Positions 32,733 through 45,600 of a stretch of 64,000 bases of DNA are shown in pieces; the first letter of the stretch is position 1; each line of letters opens with the position of its first letter. Origin of the DNA: Siderastrea siderea (Eukaryota; Cnidaria; Anthozoa; Scleractinia; Rhizangiidae); contig OZ034969.1 of assembly GCA_964030785.1 (NCBI GenBank), positions 72,219,562 through 72,283,561 on the forward strand, read 5' to 3'. Position numbers and translations under genes: made by a program. The notes under the pieces were generated by a model that saw only the letters and a program-made list of their open reading frames with translations, searched no databases and was not told the DNA's origin.

Positions 32733-33014
32733 CAGAAGTTTTGTTTTAGCCCCCAAAATGGGGCCCTTCTCGGTGAGTAAAATACAGTAGCTTTTTTCGG
32801 GCTAACTTGGCCCTCTAAATAAGGCCATAATAGTCCAATTTACAGGGGCTGGGCCGGCACCAAAGGGCCAAATTGGGTCCCACTATGGGCTGTTTTGGCT
32901 TTCAATGGGGGTAGTTTTGTCCCCGCTGTGGCTGAAATAGCCACACAGAGGGCTGCATCAGCTCCAGGGGCCTTAGGGCTAATTTGGCATTTTGGGGCTG
33001 AAACAGGCCTTCTG
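32733..33014. mobile_element. MITE inserted in the Penelope-like RT
   Basis: A 282-bp block begins CAGAAG and ends CTTCTG, with subterminal TTAGCCCC(C)AAAATG mirrored by CATTTTGGGGCTGAAAC. It separates two RT segments that would otherwise be contiguous. Interior is G/C-rich with repeated GGGGC and GGCCA words. Target duplication is unclear. Confidence 0.55.
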
Positions 33015-33244
33015 AATTTACAGTGTAGACGTCAGTATACGACTGGAGAATAAAATACAAACTGATCTGTTTTGCAAGCCGACAGATAAACACCAATACC
33101 CGCTAAGCTCTTCCAGTCATCCGTTCCACACTAAAAAGTTAATCCCATACAGTCTCGCTCTGCGTTCACGTCGTATCAGCTCCACAGATGCTCTTTTCGA
33201 TTTACGCTCCACGGAACTAAAAACTATCTTACCAAGCAAGGATA

Positions 33245-35245
33245 ATATATAGATTTAGCCAAACCTAAAAGCGGAGCCGCCAAGGAAAAAAGCTGGCGTT
33301 TGTTTCTCAAAAATAGTTCTGAAACTTTTCGGCCCGAAAAATATTTCGGGGCTTTTTTTGGCTCGTTCGCTTTCGAAAAGTGTTTCTCAAAAAGCCCGAA
33401 AGTGTTCCGAATTGTCCTCCAATATTTTTGGGGATCTGTTCTGTAAAACCAAGCTCGAAGGGTCATTCTAGAGGCTGAGCACAGCTTGCATGATTTTTTT
33501 TTCGGGCATCAAACTGAACACATATTTTACTCACGAGCCGTCTTGCTTGGTTTTTGCAATGTTTCCATATCCTGTCATTTAACTGTCAAGGCGTGTCAAA
33601 TCTCCTTGGATTATTGGCTGTTCGCTTGAATGAACTTGAAACGGCGCTCATTTACAACAACAAAACAAAACGTAAAATGGGTTACCTTCATCGCGTTCGG
33701 ATGTTAACAAATAACATGAACTGCCACTATTAGTCTGGTCAAAAATTTATAGTGGCATTTCACCGGCATTTTACCAGGATTACCCGGAAGAAAGGATTTG
33801 GGGAGCTTCGAAGCACCTGTAATAAATTATCGAAGAAATGTCGCGAAGGTTTTAGCGGCCGCGAAGAAATTCGAGCACTTTGAGGAACACACATTACTTA
33901 CCGGATAAAATAGCTCTAAACCCAAAAACTGCTTCGCTTTTGTAACCGTTATATTTTGTTCTCTAACTTGAGATCATCGAGATTGAAAACAAACAAGCAC
34001 CAAACATGCTTAACTCTATGGCATAAGTTTTGCGGGTACAAATTGTTTGAAATTCGGGCGCTTTTAGAAATGCACAGAACTGTTTTTGGAAGCTTTTCGG
34101 GTAAAATAGGTTTAAACCGACAACTGCTTCGCTTATATTTTTTTAAAATAACTTTTATATTTCGTTCTCTAACTAGAGACCATCAAGATTGAAAACAAAC
34201 ACCAAACAAGCTTTTGTTTGGTACGCGTTTTGCGGATGTGAAGTAAGCCTATATAAAGTTAGGCGCTATGAGGAACGCACAAAACTGTTTTCAGAATCTT
34301 TTCTTATAAAATAGCTTTAACCCGACAACTGCTTCGCTTGAAAGATTATTACTATTGAAAACTTTTAGAACAAAGAAATCGACTATTGGACAAAGAGATG
34401 GACCCGACAGTCAAAATTGAAAGCAAGTATTCGCCGTAATCCCACTGAAAAGATGCTTGTGCAGTTGTCTTGCGACTGTGCTTTGACCTACTGTTATGAA
34501 TAAACAAACACAAAATAATGGACAGAGAAATCATTTTTGAAAAAGTTTATCCGAAAATCCATAAGTTTATAATTAAATGCAATTCATGTGGGTCCGTCCA
34601 AGCGAGTGAAATCGGCTGAGCATGGCAAAATATTCAAGACTACATCTGTCACAAATCTGAGCCTGTTTTCTAATAATTTTGTGAAGTCAAAAGTAAATGA
34701 CACATTTCTAATGACATAAATTAAATTTCCATTTCAAAACGTAATTTCTTTGACCGTAATACTCAAAATCACGTACCTTAAACCCTTTAAAAACTTCACT
34801 TACTCGGTTGTGTTTCAGAACATGAAAAGCTCTCCGCCGTGAAGAAAACCATCATGAAATCCTCGAAGGCAAATTTCGTAACTTGAACTTTTCACCGTCC
34901 ACCAAAAAGAGGACTCAGCATTCTTTTGAACTTTTTCTTTCCATTTATAGATGTTAGATGTTTTTTCTCAAGCTTAAGACTTCAGTACTGTCGAACAATC
35001 GTTTTGGCAAACAAGCTATTAAAGCTCTTCAAAAGACCTCTTTTTCAAAAGCGACGGTGGTCATGCGATTTCCCGCCAAGAAAAACGCCGGTTGCCCAAA
35101 AGCACTGCGCGATTTCCCGCCAAGAAAAAATGGCATTCTCCACCTCCGTCAGGTTGTCTTGGGACTCCCCTCCCCCCCCCCCCCCCCCCAGAGTCTGTAC
35201 GGACGGGCGTACGTACAGGCGTACGCTGACGTCACATTGCTTAGC
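33245..35245. other. 2-kb non-coding block interrupting the Penelope-like RT
   Basis: Lies exactly between two RT segments (DLRSTELK and FVTEHIRR). It contains a tandem repeat, listed separately, and a C tract near 35172-35189. No ORF in it is convincing. It is probably one or more insertions, but termini could not be fixed. Confidence 0.4.
33882..34340. repeat. About 200-bp tandem repeat, 2.3 copies
   Basis: ACTGCTTCGCTT recurs at 33928, 34123 and 34328 (spacing 195 and 205). Each time it is preceded by TAAAATAG and followed in two units by TCTCTAACT(T/A)GAGA and ATTGAAAACAAAC. Units are diverged. Confidence 0.7.
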
Positions 35246-35547
35246 AATGGAGCTCTGCTATAAAAGAAAGTTTCGTTACAGAACACATTCGAAGAGCGAA
35301 ACAAGTTCCACAAAACGAAGCTTTAAAAGAACGCCCTACTGGAGCTGAGAACATCGATAGAATTCCATTTGTCATTACCTACAGCCCAGCTTTCATGCCC
35401 CAGAACGTCTTCATGAAATTTTTAAGGATACTCCTGTTGTTGCATACCGTTGTTCACCTAATCTTCGTGACCTCTTGGTTCGTGCAAAAATTAAAGGACC
35501 CAACCCAATCCAAGGCACGCCCTGGCTCGGAGCCAAGGCGTGCCTTG

Positions 35548-35989
35548 AGAGGATTCGAGATAGCGGGGATTCAGGATACTGTAGATATAAGCAAAACTAG
35601 AATCTAACTTGAAAGATTAATACGATTGTATCATAGAGTCCCCATTTTTATTTTGTTATAAAAACGACCTAAGTGAACTTCTTTGTATATGGACAATTGC
35701 TCAGTCCCAAATTGGTCGCTTTCTTACAACATCTGTTCGAAAAAAATAAGTTGCAGGGCCTTGACTCTACATCCCATGTAAAATCGTGACACCCTCCCCC
35801 CCCCCCCCCCCCCCCGCATTATAGAACGTTTCTGGAGAGAAATTTTCACACTTTCTTAACATTTGATTATCGATTTCATAGCACTAGGGAGTCATCATTT
35901 GGTTGTCGGAAACGCCTGAGAAGTACCGATAGCTTATCTCGCTTACAAGACGCTGAACCTGACAGCAAACCAACCGGCAACAGAAACAT
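35548..35989 (+). promoter_or_regulatory. Conserved upstream block of receptor copy 3
   Basis: About 440 bp shared with 42163-42652 and 62336-62775, ending in GCTGAACCTGACAGCAAACC immediately before the coding start. Conservation in three copies suggests promoter plus 5' UTR, though it could simply reflect recent duplication. A C tract lies at 35797-35815. About 24 bases that include the start codon are deleted here relative to copy 4. Confidence 0.5.
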
Positions 35990-38900
35990 ATTTTGTGTTA
36001 CAGGTCGTTTTGGTCTTGATTTCAACTTACCAAAACTGGACAAATGAATGTCAAGAGAAGAATGTCGTTTTTTAGATGGAGCACATAGGTATGCAATAAG
36101 AAGAGGAACTGCCGTTGAAAAAGGAGTATTTATACATTGTGACCTGCATAATAGACTAAAGACGCCTATGAACGGTCGTCACATCTTTAAGTTACCTTTT
36201 GACATCAGCTGGCTGCTAGATGCTGCAGGAGCGGATAACAGCCGTAGCAACACCTTATGTTTTACCAATCTCAAGATCCGGTGCTTAACACCAATGGAAC
36301 TAGATTTTAGAAATCAACGGAACCTGGTCAACAAAAATGTTATATTCCATCTGTCCGTTGAAGGTGAATGCAGACTTTTGACGAAAAACCTTGTTACATG
36401 GACCAAGGCAACCGACTTCCGTGAGTTGAGTTTGACTGGAAAAAATACAGCTTTACTGATACATCTCAGGGAAATGACAGTCTTGCACGCAACTTTAAAC
36501 AAATTGTTTCACTTGAAAATTTTTATGGTTCTCTTAAAAACATTCCAAACATGTTTATTAACACAGAGAATGTCTGGCCAAATATGGCAGAAATAAAATT
36601 TTATGATATGTCAATTAAGAAGATACCAGGACATTGGAAACACACGATGCCTCTGCTGCAAAGTCTTAACCTGGCCTTTAACAATTTGAGAGAACCGCCA
36701 GAATTTCCTTGGAATAACTCCACCCTTGAAATCTTTCGTGGAATGAGAAGGACGGACGCCATGCAATACGACATTGATGGAGTCCATGTAGAAAGCAACC
36801 TTTATATCCGTAGTTTGTATTTAAGTTCCAATAACATCGAAGACCTATCGTCCTACGAGTTTCGTGGATTCTTGCATGTACTTCGTCTTGATAGAAATGG
36901 CTTAAAAAAAGTTGGTCCATCATGTTTCCACCGTTTGGAAGGAATTCAAACGATACATCTGACCGGAAATAAATTGGTCTCTCTACCTGAAAAACTGTTT
37001 CAGGGATTAACCTCTTTGCAAAATATTTTCCTTGGAAAAAACAAACTATCAATTATTGAGCCAAAACTTTTTGAAGGCTTGAAAAACATTAAGAAGGTTT
37101 ATTTAGATCACAACAAAATAAGGTTTATCCCACAGGGTTTGTTTAATTCACTGAACACACTGGAATTCCTGCGTTTAGATGCTAACAAGATCACCAACAT
37201 TGAGGAAAACCCGCCCGAAACACTCCTCTTTACGTATACGATGGCTTTACCTCTAAGAAAACAATCTGTCTTCCATTCCTTCATGGATATTTACTCTGAG
37301 CAAAATTAAAGTCATCGATCTATCTTCCAATGGACTTACCTTTGAAGATCTTTACAAAACAATAGAAAGTTATGAATGTTATGATGGTTCATTTGCACGT
37401 ATGCCAATACATCTTAAACTTGCAAACAACAAAATCACAACATTAGTGGATTCTACGGCGATTTACGTTACTATAAAAGCGGACAAACACATGTTTACTA
37501 TACAGCAAGACAAGTATTTCTATTTTTGAAAAGCGTTCTCGATCACGTTGAATGGAAATCCATTAATTTGTGATTGCATTATGTCGGCTGTCGCAAAAGA
37601 AATTGGACTAAAATTCTTGGATGGAAATCCTTTTGGGAGGGGCCGGTTTAAAACCTGGCAATGCGTTTGGCCTCATGGACTGGAAAATAAATCGATTCTG
37701 GAAATTGAAGAAAATGAGTGGATGCATAGAGAGGAGCCTGACAACTGCCCTGTTGAATGTTTCTGTCGAAAGCGCTGTTCAGATGGAATTATTGTTGTTG
37801 ATTGTGAGAAAAAGAGTCTCATAGAAGTACCAAGTTCAATGCCACAAGGTCTAATTGAACTCAACTTACGAAACAATGAATCAAGGACATTCCAGCATAT
37901 CCTTATTTGTTAAATGTGACTGTTTTAAAACTGTCCAATAACAAAGTTGTCCAGCTTCAAACTTCCGTAGTGCAGAAATTAAAACATGTCAAGATTTTTC
38001 TTATTGATTCTAATAAACTTACAGGTCTACCAAAGGAAATTGAAACTCTAAATTTCACAACACTGGCAGTAAGTCAAAATCCATTTAAATGCGATTGCAC
38101 AACTAAATGGATGAAGTACTGGCTACGGAGAAACAATCGTCGAATAAAAAACTTTGAAAATGTGCTTTGTAGCTCACATCAAGCTGTTGGGCAAGCAATG
38201 TACAATTTGTCAGATGATGAGTTTGTTTGCAGTACTGCTAACAAAAAGCTTAGTCCGCACACTGTAGAGGAGAACGTTCCTACAGGAACCATAGCTGCTT
38301 TTATTCTAGGTGGTCTTCTTCTTTTTATAGCGATTGTTGTAGTCCTGCTGTACAAGTACCATGGAGAAGCGAAGGTCTTTATGTTCACTCACTTTAACTG
38401 GCACCCATTTGATCGCATGGATGACTCAGATCCAAACAAGATATATGACGCCTTTATATCGTACAGCGGAGATGATCACCAATGGGTCGTTAACACATTA
38501 CAAGAACGACTCGAAAAACACAATCCTCCATATAAATTATGCATCCACCACCGTGATTTTCGCATTGGGGCACCAATCCAGGAATATATTTTGACAAGCG
38601 TGGATCAAAGCAAGCGCATGTTGATGGTGCTATCTCCCAGCTTTGCAAAGAGCGGGTGGTGTCTGCTGGAGTTTCGCGCCGCTCATCGTAAAGTGTTAGA
38701 GGATCGCATGAATTACCTGATACTTATTGTGTTTGATGATATTGACATGGCGGAGCTTGATGAAGAAATAAAGTTGTACATGCGTACTAACACCTATGTG
38801 AGCGTCAGTGACAAGTGGTTCTGGCAGAAGTTGTTCTATGCGATGCCTCAGCGTTCAGAAAAGAAATCAGTACAGGAAAGAAGTGTAGAATTAATTGAAC

Positions 38901-38998
38901 CCGTAATTGCAAATCAAGATAACTATGTGGAAAGAATGCAAGAGACAGAAAGCCGAGCAGCTGCTCTTCATGACTCCGACACAATATTGCTTGTTTAA
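35990..38998 (+). pseudogene. Toll-like receptor, copy 3 (pseudogene)
   Basis: Same architecture as copy 4 but with at least six lesions against it. The initiator region is deleted (near 35989), and single bases are lost near 36045, near 36443 in an A run, and near 37880. Two bases are lost near 37214. A tryptophan codon became TGA at 37527-37529. The C-terminal 363 codons from 37907, containing the second LRR block, transmembrane helix and complete TIR domain, remain open. The TIR keeps YDAFISYS, RDFRIGAP and the FW box. Like copy 4 it has AKSGW where copies 1 and 2 have AKSE. A membrane-anchored TIR fragment from an internal ATG is conceivable but would lack a signal peptide. Confidence 0.9.
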
Positions 38999-39299
38999 TG
39001 TTAAGGACGTTCCAGCTACAGGTAGGACAGAGAATGCAATGCTAATTCAATTATGTATCCCAGAAAGAACTTTTGAGAGTCTTTTTGCTTGTTACCATGT
39101 TGGGGTTCGACAGCACGAAGCGACAGCAGACTAGATACCCTATATAGCAGCAGCATTAATGCTGCGGATACACAGTGGCTGGAGCTCAACTGAGCCACAA
39201 TACAGTCTTTCAAGGACAATTGGAAGGTTTGGCATAAATCAGTACAATGACTGAGAATGTAATGCAGTCACGCCAGTAGGTCTGCAGTTTACTGGCAGG

Positions 39300-39620
39300 C
39301 AATCTAGTACTAATAGTAATAGTAGTAATAGGAAGTAATAGTAATCTTTATTTTACTCATAAAAGTACATATCAAGTGTTACATAAATATAAAAAGAAAA
39401 AAGAAAGTTATCCAAGCTTGCGCAGGCCAGGAAATATATAGAACATATAAATTGATTATTAACAGCTAAATTGTAATTACAACCAAGTCTATCAATAAAG
39501 GAGTTTTTAAATCGTTCTGTCTTTCAAATCGGGAATACGGCAGGATTGGTTAGAATTGAATGTTAGAAGTGAAGTCCAAACAAGTTTTAAAGCTATCGAG
39601 AGATTGTAATTACTGTTGTT
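39300..39620 (-). mobile_element. Antisense LINE 3' relic, unit 1 copy
   Basis: Begins with the (TAGTAA)n-type tail TACTAATAGTAATAGTAG and matches 45990-46610 with an internal deletion. It inserted before the receptor duplication, since both units carry it at the same place. Confidence 0.65.
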
Positions 39621-39769
39621 GTAAATTTTGAAAGCATCATTTGAAACTGGTATCAATCCTTTTCCTTTCAAACTTCGCACGTTAACTAAATGTTAAATGC
39701 TCCTTCTAGTTATAATCTTTTTTTTGTTTTTCGGATGAATTTCAATTTTCAAGATGTAAACAATGACGT

Positions 39770-41170
39770 CAGCAAGGATCCGCATATACATCCACAAGAG
39801 AAGCTATCAACGAATTGATGAACTCTTCCCATTATTTGCTGTATTTTGTTAAGATATTGCTGCTAATAAGATATCTCTCAATACAAAACATGATGTCACT
39901 GAACTATATATTAATACAACTTTTGAAATAGTAGTTTTTGCAGTACTGTTGTTGCTGTTGATGTTGCAATACGTGTCACGCAAAAATGACGGCAAAACCA
40001 CATGTATAAGCGTTGAAACAACGTTGAAATGAGTAAAGCGACAGCTGAAGAGACATGATTCTGAACAGTTGCGAACTCAATTATTTGGGTTTGTTTGGAA
40101 CTGCGAAGACCACTTTACTGTTTTTAGCTTGCTTCCAATACATCGCGTCGAGACATGTGCCTGTTGACCACTTCGAAGGCTTTTTATAGATAAATCTGAT
40201 AATAGTCAAAGCAAATGGTTCTACAAACGTCGGATTACACGATCTCGAACTAGCTTCAGATACGAATCATTACGTTTTATCATCGTGGGTTCATTCGGAA
40301 AATCGAATTTTAGGTTGCAAACTCCGCATTTCAATGCGCTTCTCGTACCCAACATGGGCAGTTATCTGAGTTATGACTTCTTTTTTGTAACACTTCCTTG
40401 ATTTGTATTATTGGTTACCTGTCGTTGTAATAAGTATTCGGGTGTATCTCTTATCTAGGATATCCTTGTCTGTTTTAATATGTAAGATCATTAAGGCTGT
40501 CCAACTGTGGCAAAAAAATTGGGCGACTCAAGTGGAAGAAATGTAATAACTGATTTGACTCAATATAAGGAAAAAAAACCCTTTATTCTGTTCTCTATTT
40601 AAATAAAGAAGGATCAATTTGAATGGATATAAAAAGATTGAATATTGTCATACTTGAATCTACTTTCAGATATTTGGCTGGGACGACAGACGAATTTCCG
40701 TTTTATTCTGCAAATTTGCCGTAAATAGTAAAGTAAAATTTCTTTACTTCGTTCGAGCCAATCATAAAGACTTACTGTTGTTTGCAATATGGTTATAATA
40801 TTTAACTTCGAAAAGCATGTGAAAGCTTTGTACTGTGCCATGTTGTCGGATTTGACTTGCAGTAGCTGGTAATTTACGAGTCCAGCCGCTGTTTCTTGTG
40901 AGATTCTTCTTGTGAGATCCAATAGCACTTCAAACCCCCAATTCAACTGATAACACAAGTATATCACGTCATTTGTGTGACAGAGGTAAGCTGAGATATC
41001 GGCTGTTATACTTCCTTACAAGCAGTAGTATAACAAAATTCGTAGAAGAGAAGTTTGTGACCAGAACACAGGATGTAATTAAAACAACAATTAGAGTTCA
41101 TTTTCTAGGGCTTGCCCTCTTCACGACTTACAAGTACGCTTTACTCCAGTGCTTGGCAGAAATCTAATAC
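39770..41170. repeat. Dispersed repeat R1, copy b
   Basis: Shares GAATTGATGAACTCTTCC, CACTTCGAAGGCT, GTAAGCTGAGATA and CTTACAAGT landmarks in the same order as the copy at 49385-51400. It ends near CAGTGCTTGGCAG. Non-coding; a G tract follows at 41172. Confidence 0.5.
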
Positions 41171-42162
41171 GGGGGGGGGGAACTCCAATAGTCAACCTTG
41201 TATGACACCTTACGTCTTACATCATAGTATATATTACAATGTTCGTGTACTTTACGGGAAGTGCTTTATGTAATCCACACTGTAGTGGCATCCAGCGTTT
41301 ACGTCAGAAGGTTTGCCAGATTTTCTCGCTCCCCGTGGCACAATGGTTCAGTCCCATACCAATGTACTTTTCATATAGAGTAGAAAACCTCTATTTCTAA
41401 CTCTTGAGGTATCCAGAAAATTGCTCGAGATCGCGGGTTTCGACCGGGATCACTGTGTCTTATTCCGTATTTTGTATCAAAAGTTAACAATGTTACAACT
41501 TAAATTACTGACCTTCTGATATTTGCGAGGTTCTTTCTCTATTTGTCTATATTAACTGAATATTGGCTATCCATACTATTATTACTTCCGTTTTCCTATG
41601 GCTCCATGGGCCATCATAGGGTAGCTTCATAGGCGAAAATCTTTTCCTAACAAAATTTGTTGGGCGACGCAAGTTTTCCGCGGGGGAGGGGTACTCAATA
41701 AAGTTTTGTAAGGAGATGCTCTGCCCCGAGGATCTTACCCTTTAATACACTAATGTTTATCAAAATCGTACCCCTTGCATTTTTGCGTTGTGCTTTCTTC
41801 CAAAATTTTGTCAGTTAAAGTTCAAATTTTAGAACTAAGACTAGCCGCAATCTCTTTTAGTCTAAGGTAAATTTTGGCGGCCTTTTAACATACTAAAACT
41901 GGTCAGAAAATTTGGCTACCCTTTTATATACTGGAAGCGCAAAAAAGGCCTCCCCCAACCCCCTACCCCTCCTCCCTCCCGTTCTGGCGCTTAACACGTT
42001 CTTTCCTACCGATCGTTATATTATACCTCGAGCGCAACTTTGTTCGAGGAAGCTCAGTAGATTCGAGATGATCAAGTTCGGAATGGACTAAGTAAATGAC
42101 TGAATCATAGTGAGAAAATCCATGGGAAACATGTTTCAGTTCGATACCTTGGGGGACTCGAC
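41171..42162. other. Region between repeat R1 and receptor duplication unit 2
   Basis: From about 41911 it matches 60741-60993, the far upstream part of the copy-5 unit. Near 41339-41450 there are sequences resembling a Pol III A box (TGGCACAATGG) and B box (GGTTTCGACC), possibly a decayed tRNA-derived SINE. No gene is supported. Confidence 0.4.
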
Positions 42163-42652
42163 TGAGATAGCGGGGGTTCAAGATACTGCAGATATAAGTA
42201 AAACTAGAAACTAACTTGAAAGATTAATACGATTGTATCGTAGAATCTCCATTTTCATTTTGTTATAAAAACGACCTAAGTGAACTTCTCTGCCCGCTTG
42301 TGTATGGACATCTGCGCAATCCCAAACTGGTCGTGTTCTTACAACATCTGTTCGAAAAAATAATTTGCAGGGTCTTGTTTGTATATCCCCTGCAAAATCA
42401 AGATGACGTTACTTTTTGCCGCCTCCTTCCCACTCCCCCCGCGGAAAGCTTACTGAGCTTTCTAAAATGTTTTAGATCTTTTTAAACGAGAGAAAATTTG
42501 ACACTTTTTTAACATTTGATTTTCGATTTTATAGCACTAGGGAGTCATCATTTGGTTGTCATGAACGTCTGAGAAGTACCGATAACTTTTCTCGCTTAAA
42601 AGCCACTGAACCTGACAGCAAACCAACCGGCAACAGGAATATATGTTGAAAG
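42163..42652 (+). promoter_or_regulatory. Conserved upstream block of receptor copy 4
   Basis: Runs to the start codon and is shared with copies 3 and 5 (GATTGTATCGTAGA, AACGACCTAAGTGAACTTCT, TTATAGCACTAG, CAAACCAACCGGCAAC). Likely promoter and 5' UTR. No TATA box or NF-kB site stands out. Confidence 0.5.
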
Positions 42653-45600
42653 ATGGAAGAACACTTCTTTGTGTTACTGGTTGTTTTAGTCTTGACTTCA
42701 ACTTTTCAGAGCAGGACAAATGCAATGTTAGGAGAAGGATGTAGTTTTTTTGATGGACCACGCTGGTATGCAACAAAACGAGGAACTGCTATTGAAAAAG
42801 GAGTATCTATATATTGTAAACTGCATAATAGCCAAAAGACGCCTATGAACGGTCGTCACATCTTTAAGTTACCTTTTGACATCAGCTGGCTCCTAGATGC
42901 TGCAGGAGCCGATAACAGCCGCAACAACACCTTATGTTTTGTCTATCTCCAGATCCGGTGCTTAACACCAATGGAACTAGATTTTAGAAATCAACGGAAC
43001 CTTGTCAACAAAAATGTTATACTCAATCTGTCAGTTACAGGTGAATGCAGACTTTTGACGAAAAACCTTGTCACATGGACCAAGACAACCGACTTCCGGG
43101 GGTTGAGTTTAATTGGAAAAAAATACAGCTTTACTGATATATCTCAGGGAAATGACAGTGTTGCACACAACTTTGAACAAATTTCTTTACTTGAAAATTT
43201 CCATGGTTCTCTTAAAAACACTCCAAACATGTTTATTAACGCAGAGAATGTCTGGCCGAATATGGCAGAAATCTCCTTTGTTAATATGTCAATTAAGAAG
43301 ATACCAGGACACTGGAAATACACGATGCCTTTGCTGCAAAGCCTTAACCTGGCTATAAACAACTTGAGAGAACCGCCCGAATTTCCTGGGAATAACTCCA
43401 CCCTTGAAATCTATCGTGGAATGAGAAGGACTGACGCTATGCAAAGTTACGACATAAGTGAAGTCCATGTAGAAAGCAACCTTTGTATCCGTAGTTTGTA
43501 CCTAAGTTACAATAACATCGAAGACCTATCGTCCCACGAGTTTCGCGGATTCTTGCATGTACTTAGTCTTGATAGAAATGGCTTAAAAAAGGTTGGCCCG
43601 TCATGCTTCCACCGTTTGGAGGGAATTCAAACGATATATCTGACCGGAAATAAATTGGTCTCTCTACCTGAAAATCTGTTTCAGGGATTAACCTCTTTGC
43701 TAAATGTTTTCCTTGGAAAAAACGAAATATCAATTATCAAGCCAAAACTATTTGAAGGCTTGAAAAACATTAAGAAGGTTTATTTAGATCACAACAACCT
43801 AAGGTTTATCCCACCGGGGTTGTTTAATTCACTGAACACACTGGAAGTCCTGCGTTTAGATGCTAACAAGATCGCCAACATTGAGGAAAACCCTTTCCCG
43901 AAACACTCTTCTTTAAGACAGCTTTACCTCCAAGAAAACAATCTGTCTTCCATTCCTACATGGATATTTAGTCTGAGCAAAATTGAAGTCATCGATCTAA
44001 CTTCCAATGGACTAACCTTTGAAGATCTTCACAAAGCAATAGAAAGTTACGAAAGTTATCATGTTTCAGTTGCACGTGCGCCAATAGATCTTAGACTGGC
44101 AAACAACAAAATCACAACATTAGTGGATTCTACGGCGATTTACGAAACCATAAGAGCGGACAGACACATTTTTACTGTACAACAAGACAAGTATTTCTAT
44201 TTTTGGAAAGCCTTCTCGATCACGTTGAATGGAAATCCATTAATCTGTGATTGCATTATGTCGGCTGTCGCGAAATTATTGGGAAGAAATCCTTATGAGA
44301 GGTACCGGTTTAAAACCTGGCAATGTGATTGGCCTCATGAACTGAAAAATCAACCTATTCTGGAAATTGAAGAAAATCTGTGGATGCAAAGAAAGAAGCC
44401 TGACCACTGCCCTGTTGAATGTGTCTGTCGAAAGCGCTGTTCAGACGGAATTGTTGTTGTTGATTGTGAGAAACAGAGTCTCATAGAAGTACCGAGCTCA
44501 ATGCCACAAGGCTTAATTGAAGTCAACTTACGAAACAATGAAATCAAGGACATTCCAGCGTATCCTTATTTGTTAAATGTGACTGTTTTAAAACTGTCCA
44601 ATAACAAAGTTGTCCAGCTCCAAACGTCCGTGGTGCAGAAATTAAAACATGTCAAGATTTTTCTTATTGATTCTAACAAACTGACAAGTCTACCAAGGGA
44701 AACTGAAACTCTGAATTTCACAACACTGGCAGTAAGTCAAAATCCTTTTAAATGTGACTGTACAACTAAATGGATGAAGTACTGGCTACGGAAAAACAAG
44801 CATCGAATTAAAAACGTTCAAAATGTTTTTTGCAGCTCAGAACACGCTTTTGGCCAGGCAATGTACAATTTGTCAGATGACAAGTTCATTTGCCAGGCTT
44901 CTAATGAGAAGTCTAACCCTTATCTGAAAGAGGAGAAAGTCCCTACAGCAACCATAGCAGCTTCCATTCTCGGTGGTCTGTTACTTTTGATAACGATCAT
45001 AGTAATCTTGTTGTACAAGTACCATGGAGAAGTGAAGGTCTTTATGTTCACTCACTTTACCTGGCACCCATTTGATCGCATAGATGAGTCAGATCCAAGC
45101 AAAATATATGACGCCTTTATATCGTACAGCGGAGATGATCACCAATGGGTCGTCAACACGTTACAAGAACGACTGGAAAATCACAATCCTCCATATAAAC
45201 TATGCATCCACCACCGAGATTTTCGCATTGGGGCACCAATCCAAGAAAATATTCTGACAAGCGTGAATCAAAGCAAGCGCATGTTGATGGTGCTATCTCC
45301 CAGCTTTGCAAAGAGCGGGTGGTGTTTACTGGAGTTTCGCGCCGCTCATCGTAAAGTGCTAGAAGATCGCATGAATTACCTGATAATTATTGTGTTTGAT
45401 GATGTTGACACGGCTGAGCTTGATGAAGAAATAAAGTTGTACATGCGCACTAACACCTATGTGAGCGTCAGTGACAAGTGGTTCTGGCAGAAGTTGTTCT
45501 ATGCGATGCCTCAGCACTCAGGAAAGGAATCAGTACAGGAAAGAAGTGTAGAATTAATTGAACCTGTGTCTGCAAATCAAGATAATTATGTGGAAAGAAT

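Larger units (their letters stand above)
32035..35545 (+). pseudogene. Penelope-like element reverse transcriptase, disrupted
   Basis: Segments in reading order: IDELPSNAILVTLDVS (about 32085-32130), YTNIPTQEGINVCRKAL (about 32332), NNFVFNNEHLVQQHGTAMGT (about 32455), an FxYIDDIFMVWT-type catalytic box (about 32600-32640), then CKPTDKHQYP (about 33070) and RRISSTDALFDLRSTELK. After a 2-kb gap come FVTEHIRRAKQVPQNEAL and RIPFVITYSPAF (about 35270-35390), then NLRDLLVRAKIKGPN. This is the known motif order of Penelope-like RTs. It is broken by insertions at about 32129-32316, 32733-33014 and 33245-35245, by stops and by frameshifts. The GIY-YIG domain is not seen. Confidence 0.82.
35548..39620 (+). 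repeat. Tandem segmental duplication, unit 1
   Basis: Matches 42163-46610 from a conserved upstream block through receptor copy 3, its 3' flank and an antisense LINE relic (to AAGTCCAAACAAGTTTTAAA near 39590). Compared with unit 2 it lost about 290 bp of the LINE relic near 39541. The left boundary abuts the Penelope-like remnant. Confidence 0.85.

Noticed and set aside
34926..35348. 140-codon ORF with a proline run
   Set aside because: The proline run is a C tract and the end overlaps a Penelope-like RT segment in a different frame.
41332..41450. Possible tRNA gene (A-box and B-box-like words)
   Set aside because: The boxes are too far apart, the B box has an extra base and no cloverleaf closes; at most a decayed SINE.
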